Shown piece after piece: positions 23,553 to 36,700 of a DNA stretch of 64,000 bases; the stretch's first letter is position 1, and each line of letters opens with the position of its first letter. This stretch comes from Lamellibrachia columna (Eukaryota; Annelida; Polychaeta; Sabellida; Siboglinidae). Location of the stretch: positions 64,718,763-64,782,762 of the forward strand of contig OY759262.1 of assembly GCA_963662155.1 (NCBI GenBank), written 5' to 3'. Below the pieces are notes generated by a model. That model did no database searches. It was not told the origin of the DNA and saw only the letters and a program-made list of their open reading frames with translations. A program made the position numbers and the translations under genes.

Positions 23553-25190
23553 TATTGAGACGGGTGGTGTCGTGGCTCTGATTCTCATCAGTGTTGTGGC
23601 GGGTAGCGTCGTGGCTGTGATTGTCATCAGTATTGAGACGGGTGGTGTCGTGGCTCTGATTCTCATCAGTGTTGAGACGGGTGGCGACGTGGCTGTGATT
23701 GTCATCAGTATTGAGACGGGTGGTGTCGTGGCTCTGATTCTCACCACTGTTGAGACGGGTGGCGACGTGGCTGTGATTGTCATCAGTATTGAGACGGGTG
23801 GTTTCGTGGCTCTGATTTTCATAAGTGTTGAGAAGGGTGGCGACGTGGCTGTGATTCTCATCAGTATTGAGACGGGTGGTGTCGTGGCTGTGATTCTCAT
23901 CACTGTTGAGACGGGTGGCCTCGTTGCTGTGTTTCTCATCTGTGTTGAGGTGTGTGGCGGCGTGGCTGTGATTCTCATCAGTGTTGAGACGGGTGGCGTC
24001 GTGGCTGTGATTCTTATCAGAGTTGAAACGGGTGGTTTCGTGGCTGTGATTCTCATCAGTGTTGAAACAGGTGGCGACGTGGCTGTGATTCTCATCAGTG
24101 TTGAGACGGTTGGTGTCGTGGCTGTGATCCTCATCAGAGTTGAGACGGTACATCGTGGCTGTGATTCTCATCAGTATGGTGACGGGTGGTGTCGTGGCTG
24201 TGATTCTCATCAGTGTTGAGACGGCCGGCGTCGTGGCTGTGATTCTCATCAGTGTTGAGACGGGTGGCGACGTTGCTGTGATTCTCATCAGTGTAGAGAC
24301 GGGTGGTGTCGTGGCTGTGATTCTCATCAGTGTTGAGATGCGTGGCGTCGTGGCTGTGATTCTCATCAGTGTTGAGATGGATGGCATCGTGGCTGTGATT
24401 CTCATCAGTGTTGAGTTGGGTGGCATCGTGGCTGTGATTCTCATCAGTGTTGAGAAGGGTGGCGTCGTGGCTATGATTCTCATCAGTGTTGAGGTGGGTG
24501 GCGTCGTGGCTGTGATTCTCATCAGTGTTGAGGCGGGTGGCCTCGTTGCTGTGTTTCTCATCAGTGTTGAGGTGGGTGGCGGCGTGGCTGTGATTCTCAT
24601 CAGTGTTGAGACGGGTGGCGTCGTGGCTGTGATTCTCATCAGTGCTTAGGTGGTTGGCGTCGTGGCTGTGATTCTCATCAGTGTAGAGACGGGTGGCGTC
24701 GTGCCTGTGATTCTCATCAGTGTTCAGCTGGATGGCGTCGTGGTTGTGATTATCATCAGTGTTGAGACGGGTGGCGACGTGGCTGTGATTGTCATCAGTA
24801 TTGAGACGGGTGGTGTCGTGGCTGTGATTCTCATCACTGTTGAGACGGGTGGCCTCGTTGCTGTGTTTCTCATCATTGTTGAGGTGGATGGCGTCGTGGC
24901 TGTGATTCTCAGCAGTGTTGAGGTGGTTGGCGTCGTAGCTGTGATTCTCATCAGTGTTGAGACGGGTGGCGTCGTGGCTTTGATTCTCATCAGTGTTGAG
25001 ACTGGTGGTGTCGTGGCTGTGATTCTCATCAGTGTTGAGGTGGATGGCGTCGTGGCTGTGATTCTCATCAGAGTTGAGGTGTGTGGCGTCGTGGCTGTCA
25101 TTCTCATCAGTGTTGAGGCAGGTGGCCTCGTTGCTGTGTTTCTCATCAGTGTTGAGGTAGGTGGCGTCGTGGCTGTGCAGTCATCACGGC

Positions 25191-25217
25191 ACCCGTCTCA
25201 TCAGTGTTGAGACGGGT
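25191..25217. repeat. Hairpin unit in the 39-bp array (copy 1)
   Basis: acccgtctca at 25191-25200 is the exact reverse complement of tgagacgggt at 25208-25217, with a 7-base loop. It is a small inverted piece of the repeat, preceded by the unusual text cagtcatcacggc. The same structure recurs four more times in block B. Confidence 0.85.
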
Positions 25218-28200
25218 GGCGTCGTGGCTGTGATTGTCAACAGTGTTCAGCTGGATGGCGTCGTGGCTGTGATTCAAATCAGATTTGAGGTGGATGGCTT
25301 TATGGCTGTGATTCTGGATGGCGTCGTGGCTCGGATTCTCATCAGTGTTTAGACGGGTGGCGACGTGGCTGTTATTGTCATCAGTATTGAGACGGGTGTT
25401 GTCGTGGCTCTGATTCTCATCAGTGTTGAGACGGGTGGGATGTGGCTGTGATTGTAATCAGCATTGAGACGGGTGGTGTCGTGGCTCTGATTCTCATCAG
25501 TGTTGAGACGGGTAGCGTCGAGGTTGTGATTCTCATCAGTGTTGAGACGGGTGGCGTCGTGGCTTTGATTTTCATCAGTGTTGAGGCGGGTGGCGTCGTG
25601 GCTGTGATCCTTATCAGTGTTGAAACAGTTGGCGTCGTGGCTGTGATTCTCATCAGTGTTGAGACGGGTGGTGTCGTGGCTCTGATTCTCATCAGTGTTG
25701 AGACGGGTGGTGACGTGGCTGTGATTGTCATCAGTATTGAGACGGGTGGTGTCGTGGCTGTGATTGTCATCAGCGTTCAGCTGGATGGCGTCGTGGCTGT
25801 GATTCACATCAGTTTTGAGGTGGATGGCTTCGTGGCTGTGATTCTCATCAGTGTTGAGACGGGTGGCTTTGTGGCAGTTATTCTCAGCAGTGTTGAGACG
25901 GGTGGCGTCGTGGCTGTAATTCTCATTAGTGTTGAGGTGGATGGCGTCGTGGCTGTGATTCTCATCAGTGTTGAGGTGGTTGGCGTCGTAGCTGTGATTC
26001 TCATCAGTGTTGAGACGGGTGGCGTCGTGGCTTTGATTGTCATCAGTGTTGAGACGGGTGGCGTCGTGACTGTGATTCTCTTCAGTGTTGAAGTGGATGG
26101 CGTATTGGCTGTGATTCTCATCAGACGGGTGGCGTCGTGGCTGTGATTCTCATCAGTGTTGAGACGGGTGGCGACGTGGCTGTGATTCTCATCAGTGTTG
26201 AGACGGGTGGTGTCGTGGCTGTGATTCTCATCAGTGTTGAGACGGCTGCCGTCGTGGCTGTGATTCTCATCAGCGTTGAGACGAGTGACGTCGAGGCTGT
26301 GATTCTCATCAGTGTTGAGACGGGTGGCGTCGTGGTTGTGATTCTCATCAGTGTTGAGACGAGTGGCGTCGTGGCTATGATTCTCATCAGTGTTGAGACG
26401 CGTGGCGTCGTGGTTGTGATCCTCATCAGTGTTGAGACGGGTGGCATCGTGGCTGTGATTCTCATCAGTGTTGAAACAGTTGGCGTCGTAGCTGTGATTC
26501 TCATCAGTGTTGATACGGGTGGTGTCGTGGCTCTGATTCTCATCAGTGTTGAGACGGGTGGCGACGTGGCTGTGATTGTCATCAGTATTGAGACGGGTGG
26601 TGTCGTGGCCCTGATTCTCATCAGTGTTGAGACGGGTGGCGACGTGGCTGTGATTGTCATCAGTATTGAGACGGGTGGTGTCGTGGCCCTGATTCTCATC
26701 AGTGTTGAGACGGGTGGCGACGTGGCTGTGATTGTCATCAGTATTGAGACGGGTGGTGTCGTGGCTCTGATTCTCATCAATGTTGAGACGGGTGGCGACG
26801 TGGCTGTGATGGTCATCAGTATTGAGACGGGTGGTGTCGTGGCTCTGATTCTCATCAGTGTTGAGACTGGTAGCGTCGTGGCTGTGATTGTCATCAGTAT
26901 TGAGACGGGTGGTGTCGTGGCTCTGATTCTCATCAGTGTTGAGACGGGTGGCGACGTGGCTGTGATTGTCATCAGTGTTCAGCTGGATGTCGTCGTGGCT
27001 GAGATTCTCATCAAGGTAGAGGTGGATGGCTTCGTGGTTGTGATTCTCATCAGTGTTGAAACGGGTGGCGTCGTGGCTGTGATTCTCATCAGTGTTGAGA
27101 CGAGTGGCGTCGTGGCTGTGATTTTCCTCAGAGTTGAGATTGGTGGCGTCGTGGTTGTGATTCTCATCAGTGTTGAGACGAGTGGCGTCGTGGCTGTGAT
27201 TCTCATCAGTGTTGAGACGGGTGGCGTCGTGGTTGTGATTCTCATCAGTGTTGAGAAGGGTGGCGTCATGGCTGTGATTCTCATCAGTGTTGAGACGGGT
27301 GGCTTCGTGGCTGTGATTCTCATCAGTGTTGAGACGGGTGGCGTCGTGGTTGTGATTCTCATCAGTGTTGAGATGGGTGGCATCGTGGCTCTGATTCTCA
27401 TCAGTGTTGAGACGGGTGGCGACGTGGCTGTGATTGTCATCAGTATTGAGACGGGTGGTGTCGTGGCCCTGATTCTCATCAGTGTTGAGACGGGTGGCGA
27501 CGTGGCTGTGATTGTCATCAATGTTGAGACGGGTGGCGACGTGGCTGTGATTGTCATCAGTATTGAGACGGGTGGTGTCGTGGCTCTGATTCTCATCAGT
27601 GTTGTGGCGGGTAGCGTCGTGGCTGTGATTGTCATCAGTATTGAGACGGGTGGTGTCGTGGCTCTGATTCTCATCAGTGTTGAGACGGGTGGCGACGTGG
27701 CTGTGATTGTCATCAGTATTGAGACGGGTGGTGTCGTGGCTCTGATTCTCATCACTGTTGAGACGGGTGGCGACGTGGCTGTGATTGTCATCAGTATTGA
27801 GACGGGTGGTTTCGTGGCTCTGATTTTCATAAGTGTTGAGAAGGGTGGCGACGTGGCTGTGATTCTCATCAGTATTGAGACGGGTGGTGTCGTTGATCTG
27901 ATTCTCATCAGTGCTGAGACGGGTGGCGACGTGGCTGTGATTGTCATCAGTATTGAGACGGGTGGTGTCGTGGCTGTGATTCTCATCACTGTTGAGACGG
28001 GTGGCCTCGTTGCTGTGTTTCTCATCTGTGTTGAGGTGTGTGGCGGCGTGGCTGTGATTCTCATCAGTGTTGAGACGGGTGGCGTCGTGGCTGTGATTCT
28101 TATCAGAGTTGAAACGGGTGGTTTCGTGGCTGTGATTCTCATCAGTGTTGAGACGGTTGGTGTCGTGGCTGTGATCCTCATCAGGGTTGAGACGGTACAT

Positions 28201-30175
28201 CGTGGCTGTGATTCTCATCAGTATGGTGACGGGTGGTGTCGTGGCTGTGATTCTCATCAGTGTTGAGACGGCCGGCGTCGTGGCTGTGATTCTCATCAGT
28301 GTTGAGACGGGTGGCGACGTTGCTGTGATTCTCATCAGTGTAGAGACGGGTGGTGTCGTGGCTGTGATTCTCATCAGTGTTGAGATGCGTGGCGTCGTGG
28401 CTGTGATTCTCATCAGTGTTGAGATGGATGGCATCGTGGCTGTGATTCTCATCAGTGTTGAGTTGGGTGGCGTCGTGGCTGTGACTCTCATCAGTGTTGA
28501 GAAGGGTGGCGTCGTGGCTATGATTCTCATCAGTGTTGAGGTGGGTGGCGTCGTGGCTGTGATTCTCATCAGTGTTGAGGCGGGTGGCCTCGTTGCTGTG
28601 TTTCTCATCAGTGTTGAGGTGGGTGGCGGCGTGGCTGTGATTCTCATCAGTGTTGAGAAGGGTGGCGTCGTGCCTGTGATTCTCATCAGTGTTCAGCTGG
28701 ATGGCGTCGTGGTTGTGATTATCATCAGTGTTGAGACGGGTGGCGACGTGGCTGTGATTGTCATCAGTATTGAGACGGGTGGTGTCGTGGCTGTGATTCT
28801 CATCACTGTTGAGACGGGTGGCCTCGTTGCTGTGTTTCTCATCATTGTTGAGGTGGATGGCGTCGTGGCTGTGATTCTCAGCAGTGTTGAGGTGGTTGGC
28901 GTCGTAGCTGTGATTCTCATCAATGTTGAGACGGGTGGCGTCGTGGCTTTGATTCTCATCAGTGTTGAGACGGGTGGTGTCGTGGCCCTGATTCTCATCA
29001 GTGTTGAGACGGGTGGCGACGTGGCTGTGATTGTCATCAGTATTGAGACGGGTGGTGTCGTGGCCCTGATTCTCATCAGTGTTGAGACGGGTGGCGACGT
29101 GGCTGTGATTGTCATCAGTATTGAGACGGGTGGTGTCGTGGCTCTGATTCTCATGAATGTTGAGACGGGTGGCGACGTGGCTGTGATTGTCATCAGTATT
29201 GAGACGGGTGGTGTCGTGGCTCTGATTCTCATCAGTGTTGAGACTGGTAGCGTCGTGGCTGTGATTGTCATCAGTATTGAGACGGGTGGTGTCGTGGCTC
29301 TGACTCTCATCAGTGTTGAGACGGGTGGCGACATGGCTGTGATTGTCATCAGTATTGAGACGGGTGGTGTCGTGGCTCTGATTCTCATCAGTGTTGAGAC
29401 GGGTGGCGACGTGGCTGTGATTGTCATCAGTGTTCAGCTGGATGTCGTCGTGGCTGAGATTCTCATCAAGGTAGAGGTGGATGGCTTCGTGGTTGTGATT
29501 CTCATCAGTGTTGAGACGAGTGGCGTCGTGGCTGTGATTCTCATCAGTGTTGAGACGGGTGGCGTCGTGGTTGTGATTCTCATCAGTGTTGAGAAGGGTG
29601 GCGTCATGGCTGTGATTCTCATCAGTGTTGAGACGGGTGGCGTCATGGCTGTGATTCTCATCAGTGTTGAGACGGGTGGCATCGTGGCTGTGATTCTCAT
29701 CAGTGTTGAAACAGTTGGAGTCGTGGCTGTGATTCTCATCAGTGTTGAGACGGGTGGCGTCGTGGTTGTGATTCTCATCAGTGTTGAGACGAGTGGCTTC
29801 GTGGCTGTGATTCTCATCAGTGTTGAGACGGGTGGCGTCGTGGTTGTGATTCTCATCAGTGTTGAGATGGGTGGCATCGTGGCTGTGATTTTCATCAGTG
29901 TTGAAACAGTTGGCGTCGTGGCTGTGATTCTCATCAGTGTTGAGACGGGTGGTGTCGTGGCTCTGATTCTCATCAGTGTTGAGACGGGTGGCGACGTGGC
30001 TGTGATTGTCATCAGTATTGAGACGGGTGGCGTCGTGGCTCTGATTCTCATCAGTGTTGAGACGGCTGGCGTCGTGGCTGTGATTCTCATCAGTGTTGAG
30101 ACAGTTGGCTTCGTGGCTGTGATTCTCATCAGTGTTGAGACGGGTGGTGTCGTGGCTGTGATTGTCATCAGTGTT

Positions 30176-31150
30176 TAGCTGGATGTCGTCGTGGCTGAGA
30201 TTCTCATCAAGGTAGAGGTGGATGGCTTCGTGGTTGTGATTCTCATCAGTGTTGAAACGGGTGGCGTCGTGGCTGTGATTTTCATCAGTGTTGAGACGAG
30301 TGGCGTCGTGGCTGTGATTTTCCCCAGTGTTGAGACGGGTGGCGTCGTGGTTGTGATTCTCATCAGTGTTGAGACGAGTGGCGTCGTGGCTGTGATTCTC
30401 ATCAGTGTTGAGACGGGTGGCGTCATGGCTGTGATTCTCATCAGTGTTGAGACGAGTGGCGTCGAGGCTGTGATTCTCATCAGTATTGAGACGGGTGGTG
30501 TCGTGGCTGTGATTCTCATCAGTGTTGAGACGGCTGGCGTCCTGGCTGTGATTGTCATCAGTGTTGAGACGGGTGGCGACGTGGCTGTGATTCTCATCAG
30601 TGTTGAGACGGGTGGTGTCGTGGCTGTGATTCTCATCAGTGTTGAGACGGCTGCCGTCGTGGCTGTGATTCTCATCAGCGTTGAGACGAGTGACGTCGAG
30701 GCTGTGATTCTCATCAGTGTTGAGACGGGTGGCGTCGTGGTTGTGATTCTCATCAGTGTTGAGACGAGTGGCGTCGTGGCTATGATTCTCATCGGTGTTG
30801 AGACGGGTGGCGTCGTGGTTGTGATCCTCATCAGTGTTGAGACGGGTGGCATCGTGGCTGTGATTCTCATCAGTGTTGAAACAGTTGGCGTCGTAGCTGT
30901 GATTCTCATCAGTGTTGATACGGGTGGTGTCGTGGCTCTGATTCTCATCAGTGTTGAGGCGGGTGGCGACGTGGCTGTGATTGTCATCAGTATTGAGACG
31001 GGTGGTGTCGTGGCCCTGATTCTCATCAGTGTTGAGACGGCTGGCGTCGTGGCTGTGATTCTCATCAGTGTTGAGACAGTTGGCTTCGTGGCTGTGATTC
31101 TCATCAGTGTTGAGACGGGTGGTGTCGTGGCTGTGATTGTCATCAGTGTT
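30176..31150. repeat. 975-bp higher-order repeat, copy 1
   Basis: Begins with the T-type landmark unit tagctggatgtcg and matches 31151 onward at an offset of 975 bp (25 units) for about 865 bp. It differs at atcggtgtt near 30793 and gaggcggg near 30957. The pair recurs at 43534 and 44509 as part of the 13,358-bp duplication. Confidence 0.85.
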
Positions 31151-32017
31151 TAGCTGGATGTCGTCGTGGCTGAGATTCTCATCAAGGTAGAGGTGGATGG
31201 CTTCGTGGTTGTGATTCTCATCAGTGTTGAAACGGGTGGCGTCGTGGCTGTGATTTTCATCAGTGTTGAGACGAGTGGCGTCGTGGCTGTGATTTTCCCC
31301 AGTGTTGAGACGGGTGGCGTCGTGGTTGTGATTCTCATCAGTGTTGAGACGAGTGGCGTCGTGGCTGTGATTCTCATCAGTGTTGAGACGGGTGGCGTCA
31401 TGGCTGTGATTCTCATCAGTGTTGAGACGAGTGGCGTCGAGGCTGTGATTCTCATCAGTATTGAGACGGGTGGTGTCGTGGCTGTGATTCTCATCAGTGT
31501 TGAGACGGCTGGCGTCCTGGCTGTGATTGTCATCAGTGTTGAGACGGGTGGCGACGTGGCTGTGATTCTCATCAGTGTTGAGACGGGTGGTGTCGTGGCT
31601 GTGATTCTCATCAGTGTTGAGACGGCTGCCGTCGTGGCTGTGATTCTCATCAGCGTTGAGACGAGTGACGTCGAGGCTGTGATTCTCATCAGTGTTGAGA
31701 CGGGTGGCGTCGTGGTTGTGATTCTCATCAGTGTTGAGACGAGTGGCGTCGTGGCTATGATTCTCATCAGTGTTGAGACGGGTGGCGTCGTGGTTGTGAT
31801 CCTCATCAGTGTTGAGACGGGTGGCATCGTGGCTGTGATTCTCATCAGTGTTGAAACAGTTGGCGTCGTAGCTGTGATTCTCATCAGTGTTGATACGGGT
31901 GGTGTCGTGGCTCTGATTCTCATCAGTGTTGAGACGGGTGGCGACGTGGCTGTGATTGTCATCAGTATTGAGACGGGTGGTGTCGTGGCCCTGATTCTCA
32001 TCAGTGTTGAGACGGGT
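31151..32017. repeat. 975-bp higher-order repeat, copy 2
   Basis: Near-identical to 30176-31042. The copies part where copy 1 continues with gacggctggcgtcg and copy 2 with gacgggtggcgacg. The right edge is approximate. Confidence 0.8.
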
Positions 32018-32070
32018 GGCGACGTGGCTGTGATTGTCATCAGTATTGAGACGGTTGGTGTCGTGGCTCT

Positions 32071-32170
32071 GATTCTCATCAATGTTGAGACGGGTGGCGA
32101 CGTGGCTGTGATTGTCATCAGTATTGAGACGGGTGGTGTCGTGGCTCTGATTCTCATCAGTGTTGTGGCG
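32071..32170. other. Unoccupied paralogue of the retrotransposon target site
   Basis: This stretch joins, without interruption, the array sequence found left of 16764 (ctcatcaatgttgagacggg and onward) to that found right of 23548 (through the rare gttgtggcgggtagcg unit). The single atcag is at 32117-32121. The same stretch recurs near 45429-45528. Confidence 0.85.
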
Positions 32171-33720
32171 GGTAGCGTCGTGGCTGTGATTGTCATCAGT
32201 ATTGAGACGGGTGGTGTCGTGGCTCTGATTCTCATCAGTGTTGAGACGGGTGGCGACGTGGCTGTGATTGTCATCAGTATTGAGACGGGTGGTGTCGTGG
32301 CTCTGATTCTCATCACTGTTGAGACGGGTGGCGACGTGGCTGTGATTGTCATCAGTATTGAGACGGGTGGTTTCGTGGCTCTAATTTTCATAAGTGTTGA
32401 GAAGGGTGGCGACGTGGCTGTGATTCTCATCAGTATTGAGACGGGTGGTGTCGTTGATCTGATTCTCATCAGTGCTGAGACGGGTGGCGACGTGGCTGTG
32501 ATTGTCATCAGTATTGAGACGGGTGGTGTCGTGGCTGTGATTCTCATCACTGTTGAGACGGGTGGCCTCGTTGCTGTGTTTCTCATCTGTGTTGAGGTGT
32601 GTGGCGGCGTGGCTGTGATTCTCATCAGTGTTGAGACGGGTGGCGTCGTGGCTGTGATTCTTATCAGAGTTGAAACGGGTGGTTTCGTGGCTGTGATTCT
32701 CATCAGTGTTGAGACGGTTGGTGTCGTGGCTGTGATCCTCATCAGGGTTGAGACGGTACATCGTGGCTGTGATTCTCATCAGTATGGTGACGGGTGGTGT
32801 CGTGGCTGTGATTCTCATCAGTGTTGAGACGGCCGGCGTCGTGGCTGTGATTCTCATCAGTGTTGAGACGGGTGGCGACGTTGCTGTGATTCTCATCAGT
32901 GTAGAGACGGGTGGTGTCGTGGCTGTGATTCTCATCAGTGTTGAGATGCGTGGCGTCGTGGCTGTGATTCTCATCAGTGTTGAGATGGATGGCATCGTGG
33001 CTGTGATTCTCATCAGTGTTGAGTTGGGTGGCGTCGTGGCTGTGACTCTCATCAGTGTTGAGAAGGGTGGCGTCGTGGCTATGATTCTCATCAGTGTTGA
33101 GGTGGGTGGCGTCGTGGCTGTGATTCTCATCAGTGTTGAGGCGGGTGGCCTCGTTGCTGTGTTTCTCATCAGTGTTGAGGTGGGTGGCGGCGTGGCTGTG
33201 ATTCTCATCAGTGTTGAGACGGGTGGCGTCGTGCCTGTGATTCTCATCAGTGTTCAGCTGGATGGCGTCGTGGTTGTGATTATCATCAGTGTTGAGACGG
33301 GTGGCGACGTGGCTGTGATTGTCATCAGTATTGAGACGGGTGGTGTCGTGGCTGTGATTCTCATCACTGTTGAGACGGGTGGCCTCGTTGCTTTGTTTCT
33401 CATCATTGTTGAGGTGGATGGCGTCGTGGCTGTGATTCTCAGCAGTGTTGAGGTGGTTGGCGTCGTAGCTGTGATTCTCATCAGTGTTGAGACGGGTGGC
33501 GTCGTGGCTTTGATTCTCATCAGTGTTGAGACTGGTGGTGTCGTGGCTGTGATTCTCATCAGTGTTGAGGTGGATGGCGTCGTGGCTGTGATTCTCATCA
33601 GAGTTGAGGTGTGTGGCGTCGTGGCTGTCATTCTCATCAGTGTTGAGGCAGGTGGCCTCGTTGCTGTGTTTCTCATCAGTGTTGAGGTGGGTGGCGTCGT
33701 GGCTGTGCAGTCATCACGGC

Positions 33721-33747
33721 ACCCGTCTCATCAGTGTTGAGACGGGT
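33721..33747. repeat. Hairpin unit in the 39-bp array (copy 2)
   Basis: Same 10-bp inverted arms and 7-base loop as at 25191, at an offset of 8530 bp within a larger repeated segment. Confidence 0.85.
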
Positions 33748-36700
33748 GGCGTCGTGGCTGTGATTGTCAACAGTGTTCAGCTGGATGGCGTCGTGGCTGT
33801 GATTCAATTCAGATTTGAGGTGGATGGCTTTATGGCTGTGATTCTGGATGGCGTCGTGGCTCGGATTCTCATCAGTGTTTAGACGGGTGGCGACGTGGCT
33901 GTTATTGTCATCAGTATTGAGACGGGTGTTGTCGTGGCTCTGATTCTCATCAGTGTTGAGACGGGTGGGACGTGGCTGTGATTGTAATCAGCATTGAGAC
34001 GGGTGGTGTCGTGGCTCTGATTCTCATCAGTGTTGAGACGGGTAGCGTCGTGGTTGTGATTCTCATCAGTGTTGAGACGGGTGGCGTCGTGGCTTTGATT
34101 TTCATCAGTGTTGAGGCGGGTGGCGTCGTGGCTGTGATCCTTATCAGTGTTGAAACAGTTGGCGTCGTGGCTGTGATTCTCATCAGTGTTGAGACGTGTG
34201 GTGTCGTGGCTCTGATTCTCATCAGTGTTGAGACGGGTGGTGACGTGGCTGTGATTGTCATCAGTATTGAGATGGGTGGTGTCGTGGCTGTGATTGTCAT
34301 CAGCGTTCAGCTGGATGGCGTCGTGGCTGTGATTCACATCAGTTTTGAGGTGGATGGCTTCGTGGCTGTGATTCTCATCAGTGTTGAGACGGGTGGCTTT
34401 GTGGCAGTTATTCGCAGCAGTGTTGAGACGGGTGGCGTCGTGGCTGTAATTCTCATTAGTGTTGAGGTGGATGGCGTCGTGGCTGTGATTCTCATCAGTG
34501 TTGAGGTGGTTGGCGTCGTAGCTGTGATTCTCATCAGTGTTGAGACGGGTGGCGTCGTGGCTTTGATTGTCATCAGTGTTGAGACGGGTGGCGTCGTGGC
34601 TGTGATTCTCTTCAGTGTTGAAGTGGATGGCGTATTGGCTGTGATTCTCATCAGACGGGTGGCGACGTGGCTGTGATTGTCATCAGTATTGAGACGTGTG
34701 GTGTCGTGGCTCTGATTCTCATCAATGTTGAGACGGGTAGCGTCGTGGCTGTGATTGTCATCAGTATTGAGACGGGTGGTGTCGTGGCTCTGATTCCCAT
34801 CAGTGTTGAGAAGGGTGGCGACGTGGCTGTGATTGTCATCAATATTGAGACGGGTGGTGTCGTGGCTCTGATTCTCATCACTGTTGAGACGGGTGGCGAC
34901 GTGGCTGTGATTGTCATCAGTATTGAGACGGGTGGTGTCGTGGCTCTGATTCTCATCAGTGTTGAGACGGGTGGAGACGTGGCTGTGATTCTCATCAGTA
35001 TTAAGATGGGTGGTGTCGTGGCTCTGATTCTCATCAGTGTTGAGACGGGTGGCGACGTGGCTGTGATTGTCATCAGTATTGAGACCGGTGGTGTCGTGGC
35101 TGTGATTGTCATCAGCGTTCAACTGGATGGAGTTGTGGCTGTGATTCACATCAGTGTTGAGACGGGTGGCGTCGTGGCTGTGATTCTCATCAGTGTTGAG
35201 ACGGGTGGCGTCGTGGCTGTAATTCTCAGCAGTGTTGAGACGGGTGGCGTCGTGGCTGTGATTCTCATCAGTGTTGAGGTAGGTGGCGTCGTGGCTGTGA
35301 TACTCATCAGTGTTGAGACGGGTGGCGTCGTGGCTGTGATTCTCATCAGTGTTGAGACGGGTGGCGTCGTGGCTGTTATTCTCAGCAGTGTTGAGACGGG
35401 TGGCGTCGTGGCTGTGATTCTCATCAGTGTTGAGGTGGATGGCGTCGTGGCTGTGTTTCTCATCAGTGTTGAGGTGGTTGGCGTCGTGGCTGTGATTCTC
35501 ATCAGTGTTGAGACGGGTGGCGTCGTGGCTTTGATTCTCATCAGTGTGGAGACGGGTGGCGTCGTGGCTGTGATTCTCATCAGTGATGAGGTGGATGGCG
35601 TCGTGGCTGTGATTCTCATTAGTGTTGAGGTGGGTGGCGTCGTGGCTTTGATTCTCATCAGTGTTGAGACGGGTGGCATCGTGGCTGTGATTCTCATCAG
35701 TGTTGAGACGGGTGGCGTCGTGGCTGTGATTCTCATCAGTGTTGAGACGGGTGGCTTCGTGGCTGTGATTCTCATCAGTGTTGAGACGGTTGGTGTCGTG
35801 GCTGTGATTCTCATCAGGGTTGAGACGGGCACGTCGTGGCTGTGATTCTCATCAGTGTGGTGACGGGTGGTGTCGTGGCTGTGATTCTCATCAGTGTTGA
35901 GACGGCCGGCGTCGTGGCTTTGATTCTCATCAGTGTTGAGACGGGTGGTGACGTGGCTGTGATTCTCATCAGTGTTGAGACGGGTGGTGTCGTGGCTGTG
36001 ATTCTCATCAGTGTTGAGATGGATGGCATCGTGGATGTGATTCTCATCAGTGTTGAGTTGGGTGGCATCGTGGCTGTGATTCTCATCAGTGTTGGGACGG
36101 GTGGCGTCCTGGCTGTGATTCTCATCAGAGTTGAGGTGTGTGGCTTCGTGGCTGTCATTCTCATCAGTGTTGAGGCAAGTGGCCTCTTGGCTGTGTTTCT
36201 CATCAGTGTTGAGGTGGTTGGCGTCGTGGCTGTGAATCTCATCAGTGTTGAGACGGGTGGCGTCGTGGCTGTGATTCTCATCAGTGTTGAGACGGGTGGC
36301 ATCGTGGCTGTGATTCTTATCAGTGTTGAGACGGGTGGCGTCGTGGCTATGATTCTCATCAGTGTTGAGAAGGGTGGCGTCGTGGTTGTGATTCTCATCA
36401 GTGTTGAGACGGGTGGCGTCGTGGCTTTAATTTTCATCAGTGTTGAGACGGGTGAGGTCGTGGCTGTGATTCTCATAAGTATTGAGACGGGTGGCGTCGT
36501 GGCTGTGATTCTCATCAGTGTTGAAACAGTTGGCTTCGTGGCTGTGATTCTCATCAGTGTTGAGACGGGTGGTGTCGTGGCTCTGATTCTCATCAGTGTT
36601 GAGACGGGTGGCGACGTGGCTGTGATTGTCATCAGTATTGAGACGGGTGGTGTCGTGGCTGTGATTGTCTTCAGCGTTCAGCTGGATGGCGTCGTGGCTG

